From NCBI GenBank assembly GCA_023667315.1, contig JAMPAI010000002.1, forward strand, positions 62,001-126,000: 64,000 bases of DNA. The letters run 5' to 3'. A program made the position numbers and the translations under genes. Positions within the stretch are counted from its first letter, which is position 1; the number at the start of each line of letters is the position of its first letter. A model generated the notes under the pieces. It had not been told where the DNA came from. It saw nothing but the letters and a program-made list of their open reading frames with translations, and did not search any database. This stretch comes from Ruminococcus flavefaciens (lineage in GTDB: Bacteria; Bacteroidota; Bacteroidia; Bacteroidales; P3). Positions 1 to 10,789 of this stretch are shown piece by piece.

Positions 1-420
1 CGGCGCATCTTCTTCCAATACCGCCTTGGTGGTTTTTGTCCACGAGCCACGATACATATTGAGGGTATTGCCCTCGTATTGATGACGGTTTACGGAACCG
101 CAGGGAAAACCGATATCGCCGGCGGAATCCAGCAACGCCTGGCCGAATTCGGTTCTATAATCGGGATAGCCCGCTGCCGGTTCGGCATAATGCCCGGCAT
201 GAACGGCGATGATATGGAATCGGTTGCCCGCAATGTCTTTCAGCACGGAAGCCACTTTTGCCCCGTCCGGACAGTTGCCGCAACCCATGCCGGTATATTC
301 TTCGAGCAGTACGGATTTCTTTTGCGGAACGGCAAGGCCGTCTTGCGCCCGAAGGCTCCCAAGACAGCCTGCCGTTGCCAACCAAGCAAGCGCACATACC
401 CTTAAAATGTTTGCACGCAT
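1..420 (-). CDS. Omp28-related thioredoxin-like protein (partial, runs off left edge)
   Basis: The gene starts with ATG at 418-420 on the minus strand and is open to base 1, so only the first 140 residues are present. It begins MRANILRVCALAWLA and has a signal peptide ending near LRAQD, which implies export. The mature part has EEYTGMGCGNCPDG, a thioredoxin-like CxxC motif of the kind seen in the Omp28 family, followed by IIAVHAGHY. The C-terminus is outside the window, so a T9SS sorting domain cannot be checked. It lies 6 bp downstream of the T9SS protein at 427-2151 and is the third gene of a probable three-gene operon whose first member (2189-4009) is also Omp28-like. A redox role is inference. 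Confidence 0.8.
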   Translation of the reverse strand, partial: MRANILRVCALAWLATAGCLGSLRAQDGLAVPQKKSVLLEEYTGMGCGNCPDGAKVASVLKDIAGNRFHIIAVHAGHYAEPAAGYPDYRTEFGQALLDSAGDIGFPCGSVNRHQYEGNTLNMYRGSWTKTTKAVLEEDAP

Positions 421-426
421 AAGCTG

Positions 427-2151
427 TTATTTCAAGATGATCTTACCGTAATAGGTTTCGCTACCGTCCGTTACACGAACGATATACAGACCCGATGCGA
501 TGCCGGCGGGACGGTTCCATACCAAATCCGCATTACCCGACACACTGCCTTCGTACATCACCGTAACCGACGCACCGTTAAGGCCAAGAAGTTCCACGCG
601 CAGGTTGGCCACTTGATCCGAAAAACGGTTCACTAATACATTTACGGTTTCCGTGGCAGGATTGGGATACAATCTTACCTGTTTGCCGAAAGCCTCCGCT
701 TTTTCGTTAGCCACACCGGGATCGCCTCCTTCCTTGACTCCCAAGGTTCCATCCATGTGCAGGTTCTGGCCATACACGTTGTGATACGTCAAATTGTCGA
801 AATCCCTGTTGTCATCCCATAGGAAAAACCATTGGTCGCCCACCAAAGGCGAAGAAACCAGGCTTCCTTTGCTGCCTTCGTAGTTTGCAAACACCACCGT
901 GGTGTCGTTCCATACATACTTTCCATCTGCATCGAAATAAACGGCGCGGGCTTCGATAATCTGCGAGCCGTTCCCCCCCACGTTTTCCATATAGGCGGCC
1001 AGCACCGTATTCTTGGGACCCAACTGCACGCTGTAATAAGCCACCGTATGCAGATCCAACGGAGCGACGGTTGCACCCGTGGGATCCCAAAGCAACTCTC
1101 CGTTAAAACCCACTTTCTGCAAGGCAATACGTTGATTGGATTGCGTGAGGGGATCAAATTCCCTCCAGATGGCGTAAATCGTTTTTTCTTCTTCGTTGGC
1201 CACCGCATCCAGAACTCCGGTACGGAAATTATCGGTATAACCAATGCGGAAACCTTTTTCGGCATCGGCGAATCCGTGCGAACCGTCATTCTTTACCCAA
1301 GACAGGTAAGGCACTTCCAAATCATCCACAAAAGCCGGGAAAGCGGCCAACAGACCGCCATCGAGCGGAATCACCTTCATACGGGTCCAAAGGGGTACCG
1401 AGCCCATGCTGCCGTTAAACATCAGCGTGGGTTGCGCCCATACGTCGTTGCCGTCGAAATCCATCTTGCGGGCCCAGAGTTCTTCGGTGGTTCCACGGGC
1501 GTACATCACGATAAATTCGTTGTTTCCGGCTTCCACCATATACGGATAGGTAAGGGATATATCCTCTTCGGCGATAAACTTTCCATCGCCCCACATGGGT
1601 TCGCCGTCGGCAGAAAGCCGCTGCATCCCGATCTGCGAGGTACCGTATCCTTCCTGCCATGCAAATACATAGCTTCCATCTGCCAATTGCACGATTTTAA
1701 GCGCCGCACAGAAAGCAGGCGGAAACTCGCCATGCAGCGACTTGCCCCGCCCCCAAAGCGCGTTTCCCTTTTTATCGAACTTATAGGCCGTATAGGAATT
1801 TTCGTCGCCCATACGCAAATCGCGGGTCACCACGATAAGGTTTTCATCCCTGTCCAAAAATGTTAGGTCATTGTAAACCGTATAAGTCTGGGTGGGTTCA
1901 TCGGCAATCTGTATCGGTTCTTCCCACTGGCTTACACCGTTTTTATCGTAGTAACGGAGCATGGGAACAATAGCGCCTCCGGTAGGGCCGTCGGTGTACA
2001 GAAACCAACTTCCATCCGAGAGCACCTGCATTTCGGTAGAATACGTCGATTCTTCCACAAAGCGTGTGTTCGTCTCGGGATCGTTTGTCCACTGCGCCCT
2101 CGCGCCCATCACCGTCAGGGCAAGAGGCATAAAAAACAGAATCTTTTTCAT
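427..2151 (-). CDS. T9SS type A sorting domain-containing exported protein
   Basis: 574 residues. The signal peptide MKKILFFMPLALTVMGARAQ sends it to the periplasm. The body is a run of beta-rich repeats with recurring aspartates and tryptophans (for example DGSWFLYTDG, ADGSYVFAWQEG, GDQWFFLWDDNRD), a beta-propeller-like pattern. The last ~80 residues form a type A sorting domain, with LYPNPATETVNV, then GLNGASV and a final GLYIVRVTDG...GKIILK, so the protein should cross the outer membrane by type IX secretion and be anchored or released at the surface. No enzymatic motif is recognised. The gene sits between two Omp28-like genes, 37 bp after the upstream one and 6 bp before the next, and is probably co-transcribed with both. 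Confidence 0.85.
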   Translation of the reverse strand: MKKILFFMPLALTVMGARAQWTNDPETNTRFVEESTYSTEMQVLSDGSWFLYTDGPTGGAIVPMLRYYDKNGVSQWEEPIQIADEPTQTYTVYNDLTFLDRDENLIVVTRDLRMGDENSYTAYKFDKKGNALWGRGKSLHGEFPPAFCAALKIVQLADGSYVFAWQEGYGTSQIGMQRLSADGEPMWGDGKFIAEEDISLTYPYMVEAGNNEFIVMYARGTTEELWARKMDFDGNDVWAQPTLMFNGSMGSVPLWTRMKVIPLDGGLLAAFPAFVDDLEVPYLSWVKNDGSHGFADAEKGFRIGYTDNFRTGVLDAVANEEEKTIYAIWREFDPLTQSNQRIALQKVGFNGELLWDPTGATVAPLDLHTVAYYSVQLGPKNTVLAAYMENVGGNGSQIIEARAVYFDADGKYVWNDTTVVFANYEGSKGSLVSSPLVGDQWFFLWDDNRDFDNLTYHNVYGQNLHMDGTLGVKEGGDPGVANEKAEAFGKQVRLYPNPATETVNVLVNRFSDQVANLRVELLGLNGASVTVMYEGSVSGNADLVWNRPAGIASGLYIVRVTDGSETYYGKIILK

Positions 2152-2188
2152 GGCTTTCTTTTTTGGTTATTAAGGATTAACGAATTGT

Positions 2189-4009
2189 TTACAGTATCAA
2201 CATCTTTTGCACCGCCGCATTATTTCCGGCCGCCACCTTTACAAAGTAGAAGCCGGATTTAAAAGGCTTTGTGTCGAGATTGTATATTACAGGCTGCACA
2301 TTCAGCACCTTGACGTCGGTGCTGAACACTTCCTGCCCCTGCAGATCGAACACAGACAGACGTGCCCGCGCGTCGCCGAAACCGCTCAGGGCTATCTTAC
2401 TGTCGGGGCGTGTAACGGGAACCGGGTTGGGCGAAAGGCCTATCCGGGGTCTTGCATTGTTTTTTTCGATACCTTCGTTCGCCACAGACGTCTTATAAAC
2501 AAACGACACTGTGGAACCATACATTCCTACGGCTATTTCCGAGGCAATCACATTCCCGTCGGCGTCTTTCAAGCGGTAACCGCCGTTGAACCCGTCGGCA
2601 AACGCATCCTTGATTTCCAGCGAATACACGCAGTCTTGCTCCAATGTCCATTCCGCCGTGTGCTTCCGTTCCTCCCCGTTTTCAAAAGGCCCCCCGGAGG
2701 CAACCACCGTACCGTCGCGTTTACGCAGGGTATAGGTGATATCCTCTCCGTATTCGTCGGTGGTAAGCTCAAAGCTTACTTTCTCGGTATTCACCTCATA
2801 GGGTTCAGACAGATAATCGGAAACCGTATTCCCTGCAACGTTTTTTCCGTTGGCCTGTGTAACCGAGATACGGAACCGAAGCACTTTGGAAAACGCATAT
2901 TCGCCCAACGGAACTTCCAACTCTTGTTCTTCACCATAAGGAATCGCAAGGGATGTTACCGTCGGAGTATATGTTTCATTGTTCCATTCTATCGAAAATG
3001 CAAGCGAACGCACCGTGTCGGTACCCAAGTTCTCCACACGCACCGGAATGGAGGTGCGCGAATAACGGCGCGCCAGGGAGGGTATGCTCAAGAGCAGTTC
3101 CGGCTCTGCATAACGTTTCGGATATTCCACACGGGCGGATGTGCTGTTGAGAATCCCGCCCGCCGTATCGCTTATAAAGGCAATCACTTCCAGATTCTCG
3201 AACTCGGGCGCACGGTTAACGTATTGAGCCGGCACCGTGTACAGGTAGGTCTTCTCATACACCTTGCCGGATGCAATCTCTTGCAGGGTGTCGCCCCAAA
3301 CCGGCGTGATCAGGTCGCGCAGGACATGGCGGTGCAGGTATTGCGCCCCTCCGGTGGAGCCGCTTTGGGTTCCGGGTATATAGTTTTCGGTAATGGCGAG
3401 CGTAAGCGCGTTAAAGGGTTCCTCTACCGCCTTGGGATAGAAGTATTCCACACGCACCGTCAACAGCCTTTCAAGCGTATCGAGCGCGGCTTCGGCATAA
3501 AGGTTCACCTGCGCCGTATCATTCAGGCAGCGGCGGGCGGCCTCCTGCCAGTCTCCCCGGCCCAAACCATAGTTTCCAACCTTCAAGTCGTCGAAAGGAA
3601 ACCGGTTCAATGCACCCGAGGGCATTCCGCTCTGCCCCGAACGCTCGAACCACAACGCGCCCGCATCCGTGCGGAAATCCGGCTCGTTGCCGCCGGGCGT
3701 CGCCAATCCGCTCGTATGCACGGCTATCGTCTGCAGGCGTTCGCCCATTACATTGTGCATACTTTGGGCGATGGCATGTCCCTGAGGGCAATAACTGCAA
3801 TGTATGGCGGTAAACTCCTCCAGCAACAGATTCCTTAATACGGGGTGCTGCGGCACTGTAAATTGTCTTTCGGATTGGGGAAAAGCGTCCGAAGAGAGCA
3901 TTAATCCAAGAAAAAGACAAAGGCACAAGACATTACGACTTCCACACGAGTGAAAAGACCGAATGACGTCAAACTTGAACGTTGACAGGAAACCGGATAA
4001 TCTTTGCAT
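2189..4009 (-). CDS. Omp28-related protein with T9SS type A sorting domain
   Basis: 606 residues. The N-terminus is long (MQRLSGFLSTFKFDVIRSF) before a hydrophobic stretch NVLCLCLFLGLMLSSDAFPQ. A start at the internal methionine of LGLMLSS would leave too short a signal, so the annotated start is kept with some doubt. The mature protein opens with LLEEFTAIHCSYCPQGHAIA, a CxxC thioredoxin-like site of the Omp28 family, followed by an Omp28-type domain to about residue 300. Beta-sandwich segments follow, then a C-terminal sorting domain (LSPNPVPVTRPDSKI ... GFYFVKVAAGNNAAVQKMLIL). It is the first gene of the leftward operon with 427-2151 and the partial gene at 1-420. Surface localisation through type IX secretion is well supported by the tail. 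Its substrate is unknown. Confidence 0.83.
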   Translation of the reverse strand: MQRLSGFLSTFKFDVIRSFHSCGSRNVLCLCLFLGLMLSSDAFPQSERQFTVPQHPVLRNLLLEEFTAIHCSYCPQGHAIAQSMHNVMGERLQTIAVHTSGLATPGGNEPDFRTDAGALWFERSGQSGMPSGALNRFPFDDLKVGNYGLGRGDWQEAARRCLNDTAQVNLYAEAALDTLERLLTVRVEYFYPKAVEEPFNALTLAITENYIPGTQSGSTGGAQYLHRHVLRDLITPVWGDTLQEIASGKVYEKTYLYTVPAQYVNRAPEFENLEVIAFISDTAGGILNSTSARVEYPKRYAEPELLLSIPSLARRYSRTSIPVRVENLGTDTVRSLAFSIEWNNETYTPTVTSLAIPYGEEQELEVPLGEYAFSKVLRFRISVTQANGKNVAGNTVSDYLSEPYEVNTEKVSFELTTDEYGEDITYTLRKRDGTVVASGGPFENGEERKHTAEWTLEQDCVYSLEIKDAFADGFNGGYRLKDADGNVIASEIAVGMYGSTVSFVYKTSVANEGIEKNNARPRIGLSPNPVPVTRPDSKIALSGFGDARARLSVFDLQGQEVFSTDVKVLNVQPVIYNLDTKPFKSGFYFVKVAAGNNAAVQKMLIL

Positions 4010-4226
4010 AGGGATGGTGTTTCGTTAGCAAAACCTGCAATACCTCAAAAGGATTGTACAATGCAATAATAAATATTTATGAAACACCAAAGTGATTTGA
4101 CACCCTTATTAGACTACGGCATTTAAAAAAACGTAGAACGATGCTACTACGGCATTTTTTATAAACAACAATAGAACAGAATATTGAAATACCAGTTAGA
4201 GAACCTTGCAAAGAGGCTCACAAACC

Positions 4227-4247
4227 AAAAAACGTAGTACTTTTTTT
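4227..4247. terminator. weak bidirectional hairpin between convergent tails
   Basis: An A-run, a short GTA-G-TAC dyad and a T-run make an A/T-rich hairpin with U-tracts on both strands. It lies 31 bp past the stop of the minus-strand TPR regulator (4278) and could terminate it. The GC core is very short, so confidence is low. Just to the left, at 4113-4158, the 11-mer ACTACGGCATT occurs twice around a second small dyad (CGTAG...CTACG); nothing else is visible in 4010-4277. Confidence 0.35.
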
Positions 4248-4277
4248 ATGAAACCAAAATATGGAGAGTCCGGTTCC

Positions 4278-6011
4278 TTAGAATTGGGAGAAAAATTCTA
4301 TCAACTGAACCTCGGCGCCCAAGCCTATTTTACGACGCAAACGGTTGCGTGCAGACTCCACGCTGCGCACCTCCTTAAAGGTAATGGCAGCTATCTCTTT
4401 AGAAGACAACCCTAAACGAAGAAAGGAACAAAGGCGTAGATCTTTGTAGGTAAGCATGGGATAGGCTTTCTGCACGTTTTCGTAAAACGATTGGTGCACC
4501 TGTTCGAAGTAGTATTTGAACTCGGTATAGGTTCCCTCGTTACTTTGATCCCTCAGTTTCAGCAACATCTCCCGGATATGGGCCTTCTTGGCAGTATCCT
4601 TGGGGTTAAGTTCCAGCAGCAACTGCTGCAACTCCCGGTTTATATCGATAATGTACTCATTGTTCTTGATAAGGTGCAATACCTTGGACGTCAACTCCCT
4701 GTTCCTTATCTCCAAGGAATCCTGCAACTCCTTCTCCCTGCTTTCCAAGGCACGCTTCTCGTGCACATACAGATGCTGCTGCCGCAAGGAAAGCTCCCGG
4801 TCGCGCCTACGCAATCTCCTCTGCAACATATAGTTGTACACAAGTACAATCAAGACCACCAGCATCACGCCCAAACCGCACCACAGATAGATGCGCTGGC
4901 GTTGTGCCCTTAAATACTGTATCTCGCGTTCTTTCTGGCGCAATTCCTTGGCCTGCTGCTGCCTTGTCATCTCGTAGGCAGCCTCCATATTCTCCATCCG
5001 CAAGCGGTTGTCCTGCAAATCCAAAGAATCCTGTAAGGCCATGCGCCTATCCATCACCAGACAGGCATCCTTATACATTCCTTTCTTATAATACCATGCA
5101 TACAGATCTTTCAAGACCGATATCTCCGCCTTGGAATTCGCCAGCTGCCGGGACACCTGCAAGGCCTTCTGCAAATAATGGAATACGGAATCCGGATAGC
5201 GTCCGGCACAGACCTCCGCCATAAACTGATACGAAAGAGTCAAATCCAGATCCCGCTGGTTCCGCTTCTGGTAGTCCATTACGGAATGCATCATCTCCAT
5301 AGCCACCTCGCTACGCCCCATCTTGTAATAGACAATCGCCATATTCATCCACAACAGATGATAGGCATCGGGGTCTTCGTTCCAGTCCACCTGCGAAAGG
5401 GCCTGCGAAAGCACCGCCAGTGCCTTGGGATAATCGCCCTGCATATAATACAGTCCCGAAAGATTATTGTAGTTGTTGACCAACTCCATCGGGTTATTCA
5501 GCCTGGTATTGAGCACGATCGCCGAATCCCAATAACGCTGTGCCTTGCCGTATTCTCCCTGCTTGAAATAGATATTCCCTATATTATTGCACACCGATGC
5601 TTTCTGCTTTTCCACCTCACCGCCCTGTTCTTCCAGCACCTTGGTGTATAGCTCCATGGCCTTTGCCCAAAGCCCCACTTCCTCGTATGCCGCTCCCAGC
5701 ACGACACGGATACGAGGCGCATACGGAATGGGATGCGGACCATTGCCGACGAAATGTAGGTCTTTAAAATAAACGAGCGCTTCCTCGTAGAGCTTGATGG
5801 CCTCTATATGCCTGCCATGCGTAAGGGCATCCTTGCCCACCCTGTCTATTTCCCTAAAAAGCAATGAGTCGGAAATATCTTCCGGCAAGGTGCTGTCGTT
5901 GATAAACCCTTTCAGGGTCCCAACCAGTTGTAGATGCGCCGCATTATCCGCATTAATCTGCAAAGGAACAAGCAAGAACACGAAAAATGAAATGAGCGGG
6001 ATGCGGAACAC
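4278..6011 (-). CDS. membrane-anchored TPR protein with C-terminal LuxR-like HTH
   Basis: 577 residues. Translation appears to start at a GTG (6009-6011), because no ATG precedes the signal-like segment FRIPLISFFVFLLVPLQINA and a minus-strand -7 box TACCTTTG lies at 6030-6037. Residues ~25-340 are TPR-like helix pairs (YEEALVYF, AMELYTKVLEE, AQRYWDSAIVLN, ALAVLSQALSQ). A single transmembrane helix follows (about 375-397, LWCGLGVMLVVLIVLVYNYML), then a charged coiled coil, and finally a helix-turn-helix (DLRLCSFLRLGLSSKEIAAI...SVESARNRLRRKIG). This is the common Bacteroidota architecture with periplasmic TPRs sensing and a cytoplasmic HTH. Its target is unknown; it is divergent from the secG operon. 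Confidence 0.8.
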   Translation of the reverse strand: MFRIPLISFFVFLLVPLQINADNAAHLQLVGTLKGFINDSTLPEDISDSLLFREIDRVGKDALTHGRHIEAIKLYEEALVYFKDLHFVGNGPHPIPYAPRIRVVLGAAYEEVGLWAKAMELYTKVLEEQGGEVEKQKASVCNNIGNIYFKQGEYGKAQRYWDSAIVLNTRLNNPMELVNNYNNLSGLYYMQGDYPKALAVLSQALSQVDWNEDPDAYHLLWMNMAIVYYKMGRSEVAMEMMHSVMDYQKRNQRDLDLTLSYQFMAEVCAGRYPDSVFHYLQKALQVSRQLANSKAEISVLKDLYAWYYKKGMYKDACLVMDRRMALQDSLDLQDNRLRMENMEAAYEMTRQQQAKELRQKEREIQYLRAQRQRIYLWCGLGVMLVVLIVLVYNYMLQRRLRRRDRELSLRQQHLYVHEKRALESREKELQDSLEIRNRELTSKVLHLIKNNEYIIDINRELQQLLLELNPKDTAKKAHIREMLLKLRDQSNEGTYTEFKYYFEQVHQSFYENVQKAYPMLTYKDLRLCSFLRLGLSSKEIAAITFKEVRSVESARNRLRRKIGLGAEVQLIEFFSQF

Positions 6012-6029
6012 CTTGTATCAAATTTATGA

Positions 6030-6037
6030 CAAAGGTA
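6030..6037 (-). promoter_or_regulatory. -7 box TACCTTTG for the TPR/HTH regulator
   Basis: The minus-strand TACCTTTG matches the Bacteroidota -7 consensus TAnnTTTG and lies about 19 bp upstream of the GTG start at 6011. No clear TTG -33 box is visible. It sits only 13 bp from the opposing -7 box at 6051-6058, so the two divergent promoters overlap. Confidence 0.5.
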
Positions 6038-6050
6038 GCGTTAAAAGGTT

Positions 6051-6058
6051 TATCTTTG
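6051..6058 (+). promoter_or_regulatory. -7 box TATCTTTG directly before the 6065 gene
   Basis: TATCTTTG ends six bases before the ATG at 6065. The expected transcription start, about 6-8 bases after the box, would fall at or next to the start codon. This rules out the longer reading frame beginning at 6026 and suggests a leaderless or nearly leaderless mRNA. Confidence 0.6.
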
Positions 6059-6064
6059 CATCTT

Positions 6065-6928
6065 ATGGGTAAAAAAATATCGCTTCTGGTCAATGGGGTT
6101 CCGGCGGAACTGAACCAAGACAGTTTGCTGGAATACAAGGAATTGACTATACGCTATCCGTATTGCCAATGCGCCCGCCTTATGTTCCTGCTCAATCTCA
6201 GGCAGGTGGACGACCAGGCCGCCTACAAGACCCAGCTGCCCCTTACCGCGATTCACCTGCCCGACCGCACCCGGCTCAAGGAGCAGGTGGACAGGATGCA
6301 GCCCGTTCCGACGGCCATGGAACAATCCCGTCAGGCGTTCCCCATGCAGAAGGAGCCGCTGCCGCGCCGCCATGTGGAAAGTTTCTCGCCCTGGAGCCAG
6401 GCACTTCCGCGAAGCCTGAACCAGGCACGGAACCCGATGCCCGCCCAGGCGCAGGCCACCACGCCGCCTCCGGTTCAACCGCTGGAAAATCCCGGCTTCA
6501 CTCCCGTAGTCGAAGCCCCCACCATCTCGCAGGCAAGCCTGTCCGACAAACCGGCCAAACGTCCCATCAAGGTGGAGGAAGTGCGCGATTTGCTCAACAA
6601 GCCGAAAAAAGCGCCCGCCAAAGCACCACAAAGCCGCCCGCAGGTAAGCGCAGACGCCATCATCGACAATTTCCTGAGCGGACAATCCGAACATTCCATC
6701 ACGATAGACGAAAGTTTCGACTACAATTCGTTCGACCCAGACACCGGCAACAGCAACCGCGAAGACTTCAGTTTCGGGGGCGAAACCCTGGCGCAAATGT
6801 ACCTCGACAACAACGCGCCCAAGAAGGCAATTGCCGTTTATGAAAATTTGTGCTTGAAATTTCCCGAAAAAAGTAGTTACTTTGCCAACCTTGTACGCAA
6901 GGTTAAAAAAGAGTATCACATTAAATAA
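6065..6928 (+). CDS. hypothetical protein with C-terminal TPR-like motif, upstream of secG
   Basis: 287 residues from the ATG at 6065. The in-frame ATG at 6026 lies upstream of the -7 promoter box and is rejected. The N-terminus (MGKKISLLVNGVPAELNQDSLLEYKELTIRYPYCQCARLM) is a helical domain with Bacteroidota relatives next to secG. The middle, ~90-200, is proline/alanine/glutamine-rich and probably disordered. The end (GETLAQMYLDNNAPKKAIAVYENLCLKFPEKSSYFANLVRKV) looks like one TPR unit. No signal peptide or membrane helix is seen, so it is probably cytoplasmic. secG starts 12 bp after its stop, so the two are co-transcribed. A role at the Sec machinery is suggested only by position. Confidence 0.75.
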   Translation: MGKKISLLVNGVPAELNQDSLLEYKELTIRYPYCQCARLMFLLNLRQVDDQAAYKTQLPLTAIHLPDRTRLKEQVDRMQPVPTAMEQSRQAFPMQKEPLPRRHVESFSPWSQALPRSLNQARNPMPAQAQATTPPPVQPLENPGFTPVVEAPTISQASLSDKPAKRPIKVEEVRDLLNKPKKAPAKAPQSRPQVSADAIIDNFLSGQSEHSITIDESFDYNSFDPDTGNSNREDFSFGGETLAQMYLDNNAPKKAIAVYENLCLKFPEKSSYFANLVRKVKKEYHIK

Positions 6929-6940
6929 CAGCAACATACA

Positions 6941-7285
6941 ATGGGCTTTTACATTTTTATCTCGGTTCTGATCCTGATCGTCTGTGTGCTTTTGGGGCTT
7001 ATCGTATTGATTCAGAACCCTAAAGGAGGCGGTCTTTCTTCCACTTTCGGTGGTCAGGCAAATCAGATCATGGGCGTTCGCAGAACGGCCGACTTTTTGG
7101 AAAAAGGAACCTGGGTCCTTTCGGTGGTATTGCTTTTCCTGAGCCTTATCGCCGCCTACTCCATCCCCAAGCACAGTACGGGCAGCGGCGCTCCGCAAAC
7201 CGAACTTACCGTAGATCAGGAATCGGTTCTTCCCACCCAGCTTCCCACCGCCGTTCCGATGGAAGCCGTTCCGAGCGAAGAATAA
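6941..7285 (+). CDS. secG: preprotein translocase subunit SecG
   Basis: 114 residues. SecG joins SecYE in the inner membrane translocon. Two hydrophobic helices are visible: residues ~2-24 (FYIFISVLILIVCVLLGLIVLIQ) and ~55-75 (WVLSVVLLFLSLIAAYSI). Between them is the family signature NPKGGGLSSTFGGQANQIMGVRRTADFLEK. The acidic, proline-rich tail (TELTVDQESVLPTQLPTAVP) extends past the usual core, as is common in Bacteroidota. It is the last gene of a two-gene operon closed by the hairpin at 7309-7352. Confidence 0.95.
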   Translation: MGFYIFISVLILIVCVLLGLIVLIQNPKGGGLSSTFGGQANQIMGVRRTADFLEKGTWVLSVVLLFLSLIAAYSIPKHSTGSGAPQTELTVDQESVLPTQLPTAVPMEAVPSEE

Positions 7286-7308
7286 ACACCTTACTTTTGC
7301 AAAACCTG

Positions 7309-7352
7309 AACCCTGCCTTGCGTAAACATTACGGAAAGCGGGGTTTCTTTTT
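7309..7352 (+). terminator. rho-independent terminator after secG
   Basis: The outer stem AACCCTGC / GCGGGGTT (7309-7316 with 7338-7345) encloses an inner stem CGTAA-ACA-TTACG and is followed by the T-rich run TCTTTTT. It lies 24 bp after the secG stop. A TACTTTTG box at 7292-7299 just before it could be the aminotransferase promoter, in which case the hairpin would sit at the very 5' end of that mRNA. Confidence 0.75.
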
Positions 7353-7366
7353 AAAAACAGAATACT

Positions 7367-8569
7367 ATGGCGACATTATCGAAACGCGTGCTTGAAATGG
7401 CTCCCTCCGCCACCCTCGGCATGAGCAAACGCAGCCGCAGCATGCAGGAACAAGGCATCGATGTGGTGAACCTCAGCGTAGGCGAACCCGACTTCGATAC
7501 GCCTCGAGTAATCAAAGATGCCGGCGTATCGGCCATCGAAAACAACTTTACGCACTATCCTCCCGTTCCGGGCTATCTGGATCTGCGCAAGGCCATCTGC
7601 ACCAAACTCCTTCGCGACAACAAGCTTACCTATTCGCCCGACCAGATCGTGGTGGGCAACGGAGGCAAGCACGCCATCATGAACGTGTTGATGGCCATGA
7701 TCAACCCCGGAGACGAAGTGGTGATTCCCGCCCCCTGCTGGGTTTCCTACCCCGAAATGGTTAAGTTTACCGAAGGAACGCCCGTGCTGGTGCCCGCCGG
7801 TATCGAAGACAACTTCAAGATTACCCCGGCCAAGTTGGAAGCCGCCATTACCCCGCGCACCAAGCTGGTTATCTTCAACAGCCCCAGCAACCCCACCGGC
7901 ATGGTGTACAACCGCGAGGAACTCAAGGCTTTGGCCGATGTACTGGCCAAGCACCCGCAGGTGTATATCCTTTCGGACGAAATCTACGAGCTCATCACCT
8001 TCGAAGGCAAGTTCGAAAGCCTCTCGCAGTTCGAGGAAATCCGCGACCGCATCATCATCATCAACGGGGTGTCCAAAGGTTTCGCGATGACCGGCTGGCG
8101 TATCGGCTATATCGCCGCTCCCACCGAAATCGCCGCCGCCTGCAACAAGATTCAGGGGCAGATGACCTCGGCCGCCTCTTCCATCGCCCAAAAGGCTTCG
8201 GTGGCCGCGCTCCTGCAGGACCCGCAGAAATCGGAAGAACTCAAGAGCATGGTGGCCACCTTCCGCAAGCGCCGCGACATGATGCTGGAACTCTTGCGCG
8301 AGATTCCGGGACTGAAAGTGAACGTTCCCACGGGTGCGTTCTACATCTTCCCCAATATCGAACAGCTTATCGGCAAGAAATTCAACGGCAAGGAAATTAC
8401 CTGCGGCGACGACTTGGCCAACTTCCTCCTGGACGAGGCCCACGTTGCCCTGGTGGGCGGCGACTCGTTCGGCGACCCCAAGAGCATACGCATCTCCTAC
8501 GCCACCAGCGAAGACAAACTGCGCGAAAGTGCCAAACGCATCAAGGAAGCCGTGGCCAAACTGCAATAA
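7367..8569 (+). CDS. aspC: pyridoxal phosphate-dependent aspartate aminotransferase, class I
   Basis: 400 residues, the usual length for fold-type I aminotransferases of the aspartate/prephenate group. It transfers the amino group between aspartate (or a related amino acid) and 2-oxoglutarate, in the cytoplasm. Visible signatures are LSVGEPDFDTP near residue 37, the substrate-loop segment YPPVPGYLDLRKAI, the NSPSNPTGMVY motif (~171-181), SDEIYE (~203-208), and the Schiff-base lysine in GVSKGFAMTGWRIGY (Lys237), followed by an RISYA segment near the C-terminus with the carboxylate-binding arginine. It stands alone between a terminator at 7309-7352 and the strong hairpin at 8602-8639. Exact substrate preference cannot be read from sequence. 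Confidence 0.92.
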   Translation: MATLSKRVLEMAPSATLGMSKRSRSMQEQGIDVVNLSVGEPDFDTPRVIKDAGVSAIENNFTHYPPVPGYLDLRKAICTKLLRDNKLTYSPDQIVVGNGGKHAIMNVLMAMINPGDEVVIPAPCWVSYPEMVKFTEGTPVLVPAGIEDNFKITPAKLEAAITPRTKLVIFNSPSNPTGMVYNREELKALADVLAKHPQVYILSDEIYELITFEGKFESLSQFEEIRDRIIIINGVSKGFAMTGWRIGYIAAPTEIAAACNKIQGQMTSAASSIAQKASVAALLQDPQKSEELKSMVATFRKRRDMMLELLREIPGLKVNVPTGAFYIFPNIEQLIGKKFNGKEITCGDDLANFLLDEAHVALVGGDSFGDPKSIRISYATSEDKLRESAKRIKEAVAKLQ

Positions 8570-8601
8570 CGGAGTTTAGCCAAAACAACGGCTTGATATG
8601 G

Positions 8602-8639
8602 AAAACGGCTGCCAACTTTGTTGTGCAGCCGTTTTTTTT
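8602..8639. terminator. strong terminator between convergent aspC and ligA
   Basis: The 11-bp perfect stem AAAACGGCTGC / GCAGCCGTTTT encloses a 12-nt loop and is followed on the plus strand by eight Ts in total. The A-run on the left makes it usable from the minus strand too, so it can serve both aspC (stop 8569) and ligA (stop 8660). Confidence 0.9.
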
Positions 8640-8659
8640 GTCCGGAAAAAACGGATTCC

Positions 8660-10789
<2,130 letters not shown>

